Part shown: piece by piece, positions 42,256 to 50,161 of the stretch
How the letters are laid out: each line of letters opens with the position of its first letter
How positions within the stretch are numbered: position 1 is the stretch's first letter
Source: Actinacidiphila acididurans
GTDB lineage: Bacteria; Actinomycetota; Actinomycetes; Streptomycetales; Streptomycetaceae
Length of the DNA: 64,000 nt
Reading direction: 5' to 3'
NCBI RefSeq assembly: GCF_016918855.1
Contig: NZ_JADKYB010000025.1
Coordinates: forward strand, 62,001 to 126,000
Notes under the pieces: model-generated
The model's database searches: none
Told to the model about the DNA's origin: nothing
Seen by the model: only the letters and a program-made list of their open reading frames with translations
Translations under genes and position numbers: made by a program

Positions 42256-43830
42256 GTGACCGACCCGCAGACCAGCGCCGACCCGACCGGCACCAGCTCG
42301 CACGGCAGCGGCCCGTTCATCGCCGCCATCGACCAGGGCACCACCTCCAGCCGGTGCATCGTCTTCGACCGCGACGGCCGGATCGTCGCCGTGGACCAGA
42401 AGGAGCACGAGCAGATCTTCCCCAAGCCGGGCTGGGTGGAGCACGACGCCGCCGAGATCTGGACCAACGTCCAGGAGGTGGTGGCCGGCGCGATCGCCAA
42501 GGCCGCCCAGGACATCCCCGGCTTCACGCCCGCCGACGTCAAGGCGATCGGCATCACCAACCAGCGCGAGACCACCCTGCTGTGGGACCGGCACACCGGC
42601 GAGCCGGTGCACAACGCGCTGGTCTGGCAGGACACCCGCACCGACGCGCTGTGCCGGGAGCTGGGCCGCAACGTCGGCCAGGACCGCTTCCGCCGCGAGA
42701 CCGGCCTGCCGCTGGCCTCGTACTTCGCCGGGCCCAAGATCCGCTGGCTGCTGGACAACGTCCCCGGGCTGCGCGAGCGCGCCGAGGCCGGCGACATCCT
42801 GTTCGGCACCATGGACTCCTGGGTGATCTGGAACCTCACCGGCGGGGTCAACGGCGGTGTGCACGTCACCGACGTCACCAACGCCTCCCGCACCCTGCTG
42901 ATGAACCTGCACACTCTCGAGTGGGACCACAAGATCCTGGCGTCCATGGAGGTGCCGGCCGCGGTGCTGCCGCAGATCCGGTCCTCCTCCGAGGTGTACG
43001 GCACCACGAACGTCGGCGGCCTGGACGGGGTGCCGGTGGCCTCCGCGCTCGGCGACCAGCAGGCGGCCCTGTTCGGGCAGACCTGCTTCGCCGAGGGCGA
43101 GGCGAAGTCCACGTACGGCACCGGCACCTTCATGCTGATGAACACCGGCGGTACCCCGGTCAACTCCTACAACGGCCTGATCACCACCGTCGGCTACCGG
43201 ATCGGCGAGGAGGCCCCGGTGTACGCGCTGGAGGGCTCGATCGCCGTGACCGGCGCCCTGGTGCAGTGGATGCGCGACCAGATGGGCCTGATCAGCACCG
43301 CCGCCGAGATCGAGACGCTGGCCTCCTCGGTGGCGGACAACGGCGGCGCGTACTTCGTACCGGCCTTCTCCGGCCTGTTCGCGCCCTACTGGCGGGACGA
43401 CGCGCGCGGGGTGATCGCCGGCCTGACCCGGTACGTCACCAAGGCGCACATCGCCCGCGCGGTGCTGGAGGCGACCGCCTGGCAGACCCGGGAGATCGCC
43501 GACGCCATGACCAAGGACTCCGATGTCGAACTGACCGCCCTCAAGGTCGACGGCGGCATGACCTCCAACAACCTGCTCATGCAGACCCTGGCCGACGCCC
43601 TGGACGCACCCGTGGTGCGGCCGATGGTCGCCGAGACCACCTGCCTGGGCGCGGCCTACGCGGCCGGACTCGCGGTCGGCTTCTGGCCCGACACCGACGC
43701 CCTGCGGGCGAACTGGAAGCGGGCCGCGGAGTGGACCCCCCGGATGGACGCGGCCGACCGGGACCGCGAATACAAGAACTGGCTCAAGGCCGTGGAACGG
43801 ACCATGGGCTGGATCGAAGAGGAGCACTGA
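42256..43830 (+). CDS. glpK: Glycerol kinase GlpK/GylA
   Basis: A 524-aa FGGY-family kinase that phosphorylates glycerol with ATP to sn-glycerol 3-phosphate. Visible: ATP loop AAIDQGTTSSRCIVFD near 24-40, glycerol-binding GITNQRETTLLWDR and WQDTRTD, ATP-binding GALEGS-like segment YALEGSIAVTGALVQWMRD, and LKVDGGMTSNNLLMQ. The GTG at 42256 has AGGAG upstream. The first 20 residues (TDPQTSADPTGTSSHGSG) are a polar tail not found in all homologues. It ends 8 nt before glpD. Confidence 0.96.
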   Translation: MTDPQTSADPTGTSSHGSGPFIAAIDQGTTSSRCIVFDRDGRIVAVDQKEHEQIFPKPGWVEHDAAEIWTNVQEVVAGAIAKAAQDIPGFTPADVKAIGITNQRETTLLWDRHTGEPVHNALVWQDTRTDALCRELGRNVGQDRFRRETGLPLASYFAGPKIRWLLDNVPGLRERAEAGDILFGTMDSWVIWNLTGGVNGGVHVTDVTNASRTLLMNLHTLEWDHKILASMEVPAAVLPQIRSSSEVYGTTNVGGLDGVPVASALGDQQAALFGQTCFAEGEAKSTYGTGTFMLMNTGGTPVNSYNGLITTVGYRIGEEAPVYALEGSIAVTGALVQWMRDQMGLISTAAEIETLASSVADNGGAYFVPAFSGLFAPYWRDDARGVIAGLTRYVTKAHIARAVLEATAWQTREIADAMTKDSDVELTALKVDGGMTSNNLLMQTLADALDAPVVRPMVAETTCLGAAYAAGLAVGFWPDTDALRANWKRAAEWTPRMDAADRDREYKNWLKAVERTMGWIEEEH

Positions 43831-43838
43831 GGCAGACC

Positions 43839-45452
43839 ATGACCACCCCGCAGCCCGTCCCGGCCCTCGGGACGCATCCGACCGCCGGCGTCAACCCAGG
43901 GCGGGCCGAGACCCGCGACCTGCTCGGGCGGGCCGCGTACGACCTGCTGGTGATCGGCGGCGGCATCCTCGGCATCACGACCGCCTGGCACGCCGCTCAG
44001 TCGGGGCTGCGGGTGGCCATGGTGGAGGCCGGCGACTTCGCCGGCGCCACCTCCTCGGCCTCCTCCAAGCTGCTCCACGGCGGCCTGCGCTACCTGCAGA
44101 CCGGCGCGGTGAAGCTGGTCGCCGAGAACCACTTCGAGCGGCGCGCCGTCTCCCGGGACGTCGCGCCGCACCTGGCCAACCCGCTGACCTTCTACCTGCC
44201 GGTCTACAAGGGCGGCCCGCACGGCGCGGCCAAGCTGGGCGCCGGCGTGTTCGCGTACTCCGCGCTGTCCGCGTTCCGCGACGGCGTCGGCCACGTGATC
44301 AGCCCGTCCCGCGCCGCCCGGGACGTGCCGGAACTGCGCACCGACAACCTGCGCGCGGTCGCGGTGTACGAGGACGGGCAGATGAACGACGCCCGGATGG
44401 CGCTGATGACGGTACGGGCGGCGGTGGACGCCGGCGCCACGGTGCTCAACCACGCCGAGGTCACCGGGCTGCGCTTCACCGGCGGCCGGGTCAGCGGCGC
44501 GGAGCTGCGCGACCGGACCGACGGCACCGAGTTCGGCATCGACGCGCGGCTGGTGCTCAACGCCACCGGGCCGTGGGTGGACCACCTGCGGCGGATGGAG
44601 GACCCCAAGGCCGAGCCGTCGATCCGGCTGTCCAAGGGCGCCCACCTGGTGCTGCGCCGGACCGCGCCGTGGCGGGCGGCGCTGGCCACCCCGATCGACA
44701 AGTACCGCATCACCTTCGCCCTGCCGTGGGAGGACATGCTGCTGCTGGGCACCACCGACGAGGCGTTCGAGGGCGACCCGGCGCAGGTGGCGGTCACCGA
44801 GGCCGACATCGCGCAGATCCTGGACGAGGCGTCGCTGTCGGTCCGCGACCAGCAGCTGACCCGGGACCTGATCACGTACTCCTTCGCCGGACTGCGGGTG
44901 CTGCCCGGCGGGCCCGGCGACACCGCGAAGGCCAAGCGGGAGACGGTGGTCACCGAGGGACGCGGCGGGATGCTGTCGGTGGCCGGCGGGAAGTGGACCA
45001 CCTTCCGGCACATCGGCCGCACCGTGCTGGCCAAGCTGGAGGCGCTGCCCGGCCATCCGCTCGGCGACGACGTGGAACCGGTCCGGCAGCTGCCCCGGCA
45101 CGCCCACCTGCCCGGCTTCGCCAGCCCGCCGGCGGTCGCGCACCGGCTGCTGGTGGACAGCGGCACGCCCGGCCCCCGGATGTCCGCCGACACCGCCCGC
45201 CACCTGGCCACCCACTACGGTTCACTGGCCTTCGACATCGCCCGGCTGGCGAATGAGGACCCGGCACTGGCGGCGCGCATCCACCCCGACGCCCCGGAGA
45301 TCTGGGCCCAGGTGGTCTACGCCCGGGACCGCGAGTGGGCGTACGACGTGGACGACGTGCTGCGCCGCCGCACCACGCTGACCATTCGCGGCCTGGACAC
45401 GTCCGAGGTGCGCGAGCGCACCGCCGACCTGCTCGCCGAACGGCGGGACTGA
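43839..45452 (+). CDS. glpD: Glycerol-3-phosphate dehydrogenase GlpD/GylB
   Basis: A 537-aa FAD flavoprotein that oxidises glycerol 3-phosphate to dihydroxyacetone phosphate and passes electrons to the membrane quinone pool. FAD motif YDLLVIGGGILGITTAWHAAQSG near 34-56; SSASSKLLHGGLRYLQTG near 70-87 is the family signature; RITFALPWEDMLLLGTTD and SVAGGKWTTFRHIG are further conserved parts; the C-terminal helical domain ends with the family's AREREWA-type segment (ARDREWAYDVDDVLRRRTTL). It starts 8 nt after glpK. The operon ends in a triple 13-bp repeat. Confidence 0.95.
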   Translation: MTTPQPVPALGTHPTAGVNPGRAETRDLLGRAAYDLLVIGGGILGITTAWHAAQSGLRVAMVEAGDFAGATSSASSKLLHGGLRYLQTGAVKLVAENHFERRAVSRDVAPHLANPLTFYLPVYKGGPHGAAKLGAGVFAYSALSAFRDGVGHVISPSRAARDVPELRTDNLRAVAVYEDGQMNDARMALMTVRAAVDAGATVLNHAEVTGLRFTGGRVSGAELRDRTDGTEFGIDARLVLNATGPWVDHLRRMEDPKAEPSIRLSKGAHLVLRRTAPWRAALATPIDKYRITFALPWEDMLLLGTTDEAFEGDPAQVAVTEADIAQILDEASLSVRDQQLTRDLITYSFAGLRVLPGGPGDTAKAKRETVVTEGRGGMLSVAGGKWTTFRHIGRTVLAKLEALPGHPLGDDVEPVRQLPRHAHLPGFASPPAVAHRLLVDSGTPGPRMSADTARHLATHYGSLAFDIARLANEDPALAARIHPDAPEIWAQVVYARDREWAYDVDDVLRRRTTLTIRGLDTSEVRERTADLLAERRD

Positions 45453-45457
45453 GCCGG

Positions 45458-45496
45458 TCCGATGTCCTGATCCGATGTCCTGATCCGATGTCCTAG
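45458..45496. repeat. Three direct repeats of TCCGATGTCCTGA after glpD
   Basis: TCCGATGTCCTGA occurs at 45458-45470 and 45471-45483; a third copy (TCCGATGTCCTAG) at 45484-45496 includes the stop codon of the minus-strand nucleotidyltransferase gene. The element TCCGATGT is also the half-site of the inverted repeat before the fucose operon (55138-55167), and its complement ACATCGGA lies at 46382-46389 before gntR. Confidence 0.8.
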
Positions 45497-46311
45497 GGCG
45501 CCGGGGTACGGGCCCCGGCCTCGGCTGCGGTGCCGGCCCCGGCGACCAGGGCGTCGATCTCGGCGAACAGCGCGGCCGGCACCGGCCGTCCGATCCGGGC
45601 CAGCAGGTCCTGCCAGCGGGCGCGGCCCTCGGCCCACTGGGAGCGGGCCCAGAGCGCGGCGGAGGGAGCGACGCCGGTTGCCGCGGCCGTACGGGCGGGC
45701 AGTTCCGCTTCCGCGGCGCGGGACGGGGTCAGCCAGTGAACGGTGCTGTCCTCGGCGAGGCGGGCCAGCCACAGCAGGTGGCGGGCGGCGTGGGACAGCG
45801 CGTCCTGGGCGCGCAGTTCCTCGCCGCGGGCGGCCACGTGCAGGGCCAGCACCAGCCAGTTGGCGAACCGGCCGCACAGCGCCTCGATCTCGTCGGGGTC
45901 GGCCGGGAGCGGCGGCCGCTCCGGCACCGCGGTCAGTACCGGGGTGAGCCGCCCGGACCGGTCGACGACCAGCATCGCGTCCACGGCGGCGCCGCGGGCC
46001 GGCCAGTCGCCGACCGAGGGGATGTCGTCGGTGGTGGCGAAGTGGAACTCGCCGCGTATCGGCCCGGGGAAGAACGCCACATGGGTGCCGAACTCGTTGC
46101 GGACCACCAGGTTGACCGGCGCCACCTGCTCGCACCAGCGCACCGGGTCCACCTCGGCGTGCCGGGCGGGGTCGAAGAACAGCCAGAATTCGATGTCGCT
46201 GTGGGCGTCGCCCTCCCCCGCGGCGAACGAGCCGTACATCAGCGCGGCGTCGAGACGGTCGTCGGCGAGGCACGCCCGGCGGGTCCGGGCGATCAATTCG
46301 TGCTGGATCAC
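45493..46311 (-). CDS. Lnu(B)/Lnu(F)-like nucleotidyltransferase
   Basis: A 272-aa protein with the polymerase-beta nucleotidyltransferase motif MYGSFAAGEGDAHSDIEFWLFF (Gly27-Ser28, Asp39, Glu41). Family-specific segments follow: VAPVNLVVRNEFGTHVAFFPG, PIRGEFHF, RFANWLVLALHVAARGEELRAQDALSHAARHLLWLARLAED. From memory these match the lincosamide nucleotidyltransferases Lnu(B)/Lnu(F), which adenylylate lincomycin/clindamycin, both in order and in length (Lnu(B) is about 267 aa). The GTG at 46311 has no clear ribosome site. It lies between glpD and gntR on the opposite strand to both. Resistance activity is inferred; a native role on another small molecule is possible. Confidence 0.75.
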   Translation of the reverse strand: MIQHELIARTRRACLADDRLDAALMYGSFAAGEGDAHSDIEFWLFFDPARHAEVDPVRWCEQVAPVNLVVRNEFGTHVAFFPGPIRGEFHFATTDDIPSVGDWPARGAAVDAMLVVDRSGRLTPVLTAVPERPPLPADPDEIEALCGRFANWLVLALHVAARGEELRAQDALSHAARHLLWLARLAEDSTVHWLTPSRAAEAELPARTAAATGVAPSAALWARSQWAEGRARWQDLLARIGRPVPAALFAEIDALVAGAGTAAEAGARTPAP

Positions 46312-46438
46312 GGCGCCCAGTATCGGCCCTGCCGCGGCCGTGTTGGGCCGCGCGCAGGATCTGGCCCATAATGAACGCAAGACATCGGAGGTCTGCTGGG
46401 GCGCCCGGCACGACCTGACAACAAAGGGGAGGGCGCTG

Positions 46439-47110
46439 ATGGCGGTCACCGACGAGGCCATCGAGAAGATCAAGGAAATGATCGTCTCGGGTGCGCTGCG
46501 GCCGGGCGACCGGCTGCCGAAGGAGAGCGAGCTGGCGGCCGAGCTGGGTCTGTCCCGCAATTCGCTGCGGGAGGCCGTACGCGCGCTGTCGCTGATCCGC
46601 ATCCTCGACGTCCGGCAGGGCGACGGCACGTACGTGACCAGCCTCGATCCGCAGTTGCTGCTGGAGGCGCTGAGCTTCGTGGTGGACTTCCACCGCGACG
46701 ACACGGTGCTGGAATTCCTCCAGGTGCGCCGGATCCTCGAGCCGGCCGCCACCGCGATGGCCGCGGTACGGATCTCCCCGGAGGACCTCGACGTCCTCGA
46801 CGGCAAGCTCAACGCGCTCGGCGCGCAGCCCTCCGTGGAGGAACTGGTCGCCGCCGACCTGGAGTTCCACCGCGGGATCGTCCAGGCCTCGGGCAATTCC
46901 GTGCTCTGCTCCTTGCTCGACGGGTTGTCCGGGCCCACCACCCGGGCCCGTATCTGGCGCGGCCTCACCCAGGAGGACGCGGTTTCCCGCACGCTGCGGG
47001 AGCACCGGGCGATTCTTCAGGCCCTCCGTGATCGGGACGCCGAGGCGGCTCGTTCCTGGGCCATCGTGCACGTCGCCAGCGTCGAGCAATGGCTTCGCTC
47101 CACGCTCTAG
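46439..47110 (+). CDS. GntR-family regulator, FadR subfamily (probable L-fucose regulator)
   Basis: A 223-aa protein. The N-terminal winged helix reads EAIEKIKEMIVSGALRPGDRLPKESELAAELGLSRNSLREAVRALSLIRILDVRQGDGTYV. The C-terminal FCD domain carries the metal/ligand residues DLEFHRGIVQASGN and REHRAILQALRDRDAEAA. The ATG at 46439 has AAAGGGGAG upstream. It stands just past the end of the fucose operon and converges on it. Its own leader has ACATCGGA at 46382-46389, a half-site of the repeat at the fucose promoter, so it probably controls both. A strong terminator follows. The effector is likely L-fucose or a breakdown intermediate. Confidence 0.9.
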   Translation: MAVTDEAIEKIKEMIVSGALRPGDRLPKESELAAELGLSRNSLREAVRALSLIRILDVRQGDGTYVTSLDPQLLLEALSFVVDFHRDDTVLEFLQVRRILEPAATAMAAVRISPEDLDVLDGKLNALGAQPSVEELVAADLEFHRGIVQASGNSVLCSLLDGLSGPTTRARIWRGLTQEDAVSRTLREHRAILQALRDRDAEAARSWAIVHVASVEQWLRSTL

Positions 47111-47120
47111 GGTCCGCCGG

Positions 47121-47163
47121 AAAGTGCGGCCACTCCGCAGGCGATGGAGTGGCCGCACTTTTT
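47121..47163. terminator. Strong terminator after gntR
   Basis: AAAGTGCGGCCACTCC and GGAGTGGCCGCACTTT are perfect 16-bp arms with a 9-nt loop, followed by TT. It reads as a rho-independent terminator for gntR and, having A-rich/T-rich flanks, also serves the fucose operon coming from the other side. Confidence 0.9.
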
Positions 47164-47164
47164 C

Positions 47165-47192
47165 AGGGGCGCGGGGAACTGCGCGACAAGCC
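47165..47192. repeat. Dispersed Streptomyces repeat, copy 1
   Basis: The motif AGGGGCGCGGGGAACTGCGC continues with GACAAGCC. The same 24-28 bp motif occurs inverted at 56643-56670 and direct at 56734-56761. All three lie in convergent gene gaps right after genes. Similar elements are, to my knowledge, scattered widely in Streptomyces genomes. Confidence 0.8.
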
Positions 47193-47242
47193 ACGAGCAG
47201 ACAGAAGGTCCGGGAACAAACAGCAAGGGGCAGCCCGGACGG

Positions 47243-48094
47243 TCAGGCCACGTCGGCCGAAGGCAGCCTGTAGACGCGGGCGGCGGTCACGCCGAAGACA
47301 GCCTCGCGTTCAGCCGGCGACAAGCCGGCAACCGCTTCCTCGGCGAGAGCCAGGACATCGCCGTACCCCCCGGCAAGGGTGGAGACGGGCCAGTCCGAGC
47401 CGAAAAGAATCCGCTCGGGGCCGAAGGAGTCAAGGAGGTGGCGGGCGTAGGGCAGGACGTCCTGCGGCCGCCAGGCCGCCCAATCCGCTTCGGTGATCAA
47501 TCCGGAAAGCTTGCAGGTCACGTTGGGCAGAGCGGCAAGGGACGTGATGAGGCCGGCCCAGGGCTCGCGGGCGCCCGAGGCGATGGGCGGCTTGCCGCCG
47601 TGGTCGAGAACGAAGAGCACCTCGGGGAGCGCGGCGGCGAGGGCGTGGGCGGAGGCGAGCTCGCGGGGGGTGACCAGGAGGTCGTAGACGAGCCCTGCCG
47701 CGCCGACCGCGGAGATGCCGCGGCGGACGTCCGCGCGGTCCAGGAACGCGGGGTCGGGCTCGTCCTGGACCTGGTGCCGGATGCCGACGAGGGGTCCGGT
47801 CAGGGAGGCGAGGACGTCGGGGAGGGCGGGGTCGGTGAGGTCGGCCCAGCCGACGACGCCGGCCACGCGGCCGCCCGACTCACCGGCGATGGCGAGCAGT
47901 TCGCGGGTCTCGTCCAGGGAGGAGCTGGACTGGACGAGGACGGTGGCGTCGATGGCGTGCTCGTCGAGCAGCGGGAGCAGATCGGCCGGCCGGAAGGTGC
48001 GGTTGATCGGGTCCAGTGCCTCGCCTACCAGCCAGGGCTGGGGGCGGCGGTCCAGGTCCCACAGGTGGTGGTGGGCGTCGATGCGCAACGTCAC
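47243..48094 (-). CDS. Amidohydrolase-family lactonase (L-fuconolactone hydrolase type)
   Basis: A 283-aa amidohydrolase-2 family protein. It starts VTLRIDAHHHLWDLDRRPQPWL (metal HxH), has VLVQSSSSLDETRELLAIA, VGIRHQVQDEPD, FVLDHGGKPPI (metal His) and ERILFGSDWPVSTLAGG (catalytic Asp). Such enzymes open sugar lactones, including L-fuconolactone and L-rhamnonolactone. The GTG at 48094 overlaps the stop of the aldo/keto reductase by 4 nt. It is the last gene of the fucose operon and should give L-fuconate from L-fucono-lactone. The family is sure; the substrate follows from L-fuconate dehydratase in the same operon. Confidence 0.88.
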   Translation of the reverse strand: MTLRIDAHHHLWDLDRRPQPWLVGEALDPINRTFRPADLLPLLDEHAIDATVLVQSSSSLDETRELLAIAGESGGRVAGVVGWADLTDPALPDVLASLTGPLVGIRHQVQDEPDPAFLDRADVRRGISAVGAAGLVYDLLVTPRELASAHALAAALPEVLFVLDHGGKPPIASGAREPWAGLITSLAALPNVTCKLSGLITEADWAAWRPQDVLPYARHLLDSFGPERILFGSDWPVSTLAGGYGDVLALAEEAVAGLSPAEREAVFGVTAARVYRLPSADVA

Positions 48095-49071
48095 TCCCCG
48101 GTGTTCCCGGCCGCCGTGGGCAGCGGCACGTCCTCGTCCAGCAGTTTGCGCTCCACCAGGGCGGTCCACATGTCGTCCGGTATCGGGTGGGCGAACATCT
48201 CCGCGTTGTCCCGGGCCTCCGCCGGGCCGGCGGCACCGACCACGGCGGAGATCACGGACGGGTGGGCGAAGGGGTAGCGCAGGGCGGCGGCGCGCAGCGG
48301 GACGCCGAACTCGGCGCAGACCGCGGCCATGTCCTGGGCGCGGCGCAGCAGGTCGGCCGGGGCGGCGGCGTAGTTGTACGGGGCGCCGGGCCTGGGGTCG
48401 GCCAGCAGGCCGGAGTTGTAGACGCCGCCGACGACGACCTGGGTGCCGCGCCGCCGGCAGGCGGGCAGCAGGTCGTCCAGCGCGGTGCGTTCCAGCAGGG
48501 TCCAGCGGCCGGCGCACAGCACGACGTCGACGTCGAGGTCGGTCACCAGGCGGGCCAGGACGTCGCTGAGGTTCATGCCGAAGCCGATGGCCTTGACCAT
48601 GCCCTCGTCGCGCAGCGCGGCCAGGGCCGGGAAGCCGGAGTCGTACACCTCCGGCAGGTGGTCCTCGACGTCGTGCAGGTAGACGATGTCGACGGCGTCC
48701 ACGCCGAGCCGCTCCAGGGAGCCCTCGAGGGTGGCGCGGATGCCGTCGGCGGTGAAGTCCCACTCCCGGGCCCGGGCGGGAGTGTCGGTGAAGCCCTGGC
48801 CGTCCACGGCCTCGCCCGGCGCCAGGTCGCGCAGCCGGCGGCCGACCTTGGTGGACAGGGTGTACGAGGCCCGGTCACGGCCGGCCAGCGCCCGGCCGAG
48901 GCGCTCCTCGGACAGGCCCAGCCCGTAGTGCGGCGCGGTGTCGAAGTACGTGGCACCGGTGTCGAACGCCGCCGCCACGGTGGCCTCGGCCTCCTCGTCG
49001 GTGACGGCACGGTAGAGGTTGGCCAGAGGGGCGCAGCCGAGGCCGAGCCGTGGCAGGGGCGGTACGGACAT
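48091..49071 (-). CDS. Aldo/keto reductase (probable L-fucose 1-dehydrogenase)
   Basis: A 326-aa AKR with the catalytic tetrad: Asp44 and Tyr49 (YFDTAPHYGLG), Lys75 (LSTKVGR), His133 (IVYLHDVED). Enzymes of this branch (D-threo-aldose 1-dehydrogenase/L-fucose dehydrogenase) oxidise L-fucose to L-fuconolactone with NAD(P). The operon context supports this: lactonase downstream, fuconate dehydratase upstream. The ATG at 49071 is the first in frame. It follows the permease gene by 52 nt and overlaps the lactonase start. A different 6-deoxy sugar or L-galactose cannot be excluded. Confidence 0.88.
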   Translation of the reverse strand: MSVPPLPRLGLGCAPLANLYRAVTDEEAEATVAAAFDTGATYFDTAPHYGLGLSEERLGRALAGRDRASYTLSTKVGRRLRDLAPGEAVDGQGFTDTPARAREWDFTADGIRATLEGSLERLGVDAVDIVYLHDVEDHLPEVYDSGFPALAALRDEGMVKAIGFGMNLSDVLARLVTDLDVDVVLCAGRWTLLERTALDDLLPACRRRGTQVVVGGVYNSGLLADPRPGAPYNYAAAPADLLRRAQDMAAVCAEFGVPLRAAALRYPFAHPSVISAVVGAAGPAEARDNAEMFAHPIPDDMWTALVERKLLDEDVPLPTAAGNTGE

Positions 49072-49123
49072 GGGGTGGTGACTCCTGGTACGCGGGTCGG
49101 TCGTGCGGGATGCCGTACGGGCG

Positions 49124-50161
49124 TCAGTCCTGTTTCTCGCCGCTGGCGAAGCGGGAGATGATCAGGGCGACGATGATGATGGCACCGTAGAGGAACTTGT
49201 CCCACAGCGGCGGTACGCCGCCGAGGGTGGTGACGTTGACCACGAGCTGGAGGGCGATCACGCCGGTCAGGGCACCGAAGAGGGTGCCGCGGCCGCCGTT
49301 GAGGCTCACCCCGCCGATCACGGTGGCGGCGAAGACCTGGAAGATCCAGCCGTCGCCCTGGGTGGAGGAGATCGCGCCGTAGTGGCCGACGTACAGCACA
49401 CCGGCGAAGGCGGCGAGCAGGCTGCCCACGGCCAGCACGATCCAGGTGATGCGGTCCACCCGGATGCCGGCCGCGCGGGCGGCCTCGCTGTTGCCGCCGA
49501 TGGCGTACAGCGCGCGGCCGTGCCGCAGGTAGCCCAGGGCCAGGCCGCCGATCGCGAACAGCAGCAGGCAGATCCACACCGCGGCGGGCGCGCCGATCCA
49601 GGACGCCTTGCCCAGGTAGGAGAAGGACGCCGGCACCTCGACGATGGACTTGCCCTGCGCCACGCCGTCCTGCAGACCGCGCAGCATGGTCAGCATGCCC
49701 AGGGTGGCGATGAAGCCGTTGACCCGCAGTTTCAGGATCAGGAAGCCGTTGAGGGCGCCGATGGCCAGGCCCACCACGAGGCAGACCGGGATGGAGGTCC
49801 AGCCGGGCAGCAGCCCGATGCCGTGGAAGGTGGCCGAGCCGTGCCGGGGCATGACCAGCCACATGGCGATCACCGGGGCCACACCGATGGTGGACTCCAG
49901 CGACAGGTCCATCCGGCCGGTGATCAGGATCATCGCCTCGCCCAGCACCAGCAGGCTCAGCTCGGTGGTCTGCTGGAGCACGCCGATGAGGTTGTCCGAG
50001 GTCAGGAAGACCGGCGAGACGATGAAGCCGATCACGCCCAGGACGAGGATCACCGGGATCAGGGACAGGTCCCGGTAGCGGGAGAGCTGGATCCGGGGCA
50101 CGGTGGGCCGCGGTTTGTCCGGCGCGGGCAGGTCGGCGGTCAGCTGGCGGGTGTCACTCAT
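49124..50161 (-). CDS. Sugar ABC transporter permease (RbsC type)
   Basis: A 345-aa membrane protein with about 8-10 helices and the RbsC/BPD_transp_2 motifs SLLVLGEAMILITGRMDLSLESTIG near residue 70 and GFIATLGMLTMLRGLQDGV near 160, plus GNSEAARAAGIRVDRITWIV as the ATPase-coupling EAA-like loop. It forms the channel for the sugar bound by the lipoprotein encoded two genes upstream. The ATG at 50161 overlaps the ATPase stop by 8 nt. Only one permease gene is present, so it should homodimerise. Confidence 0.92.
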   Translation of the reverse strand: MSDTRQLTADLPAPDKPRPTVPRIQLSRYRDLSLIPVILVLGVIGFIVSPVFLTSDNLIGVLQQTTELSLLVLGEAMILITGRMDLSLESTIGVAPVIAMWLVMPRHGSATFHGIGLLPGWTSIPVCLVVGLAIGALNGFLILKLRVNGFIATLGMLTMLRGLQDGVAQGKSIVEVPASFSYLGKASWIGAPAAVWICLLLFAIGGLALGYLRHGRALYAIGGNSEAARAAGIRVDRITWIVLAVGSLLAAFAGVLYVGHYGAISSTQGDGWIFQVFAATVIGGVSLNGGRGTLFGALTGVIALQLVVNVTTLGGVPPLWDKFLYGAIIIVALIISRFASGEKQD

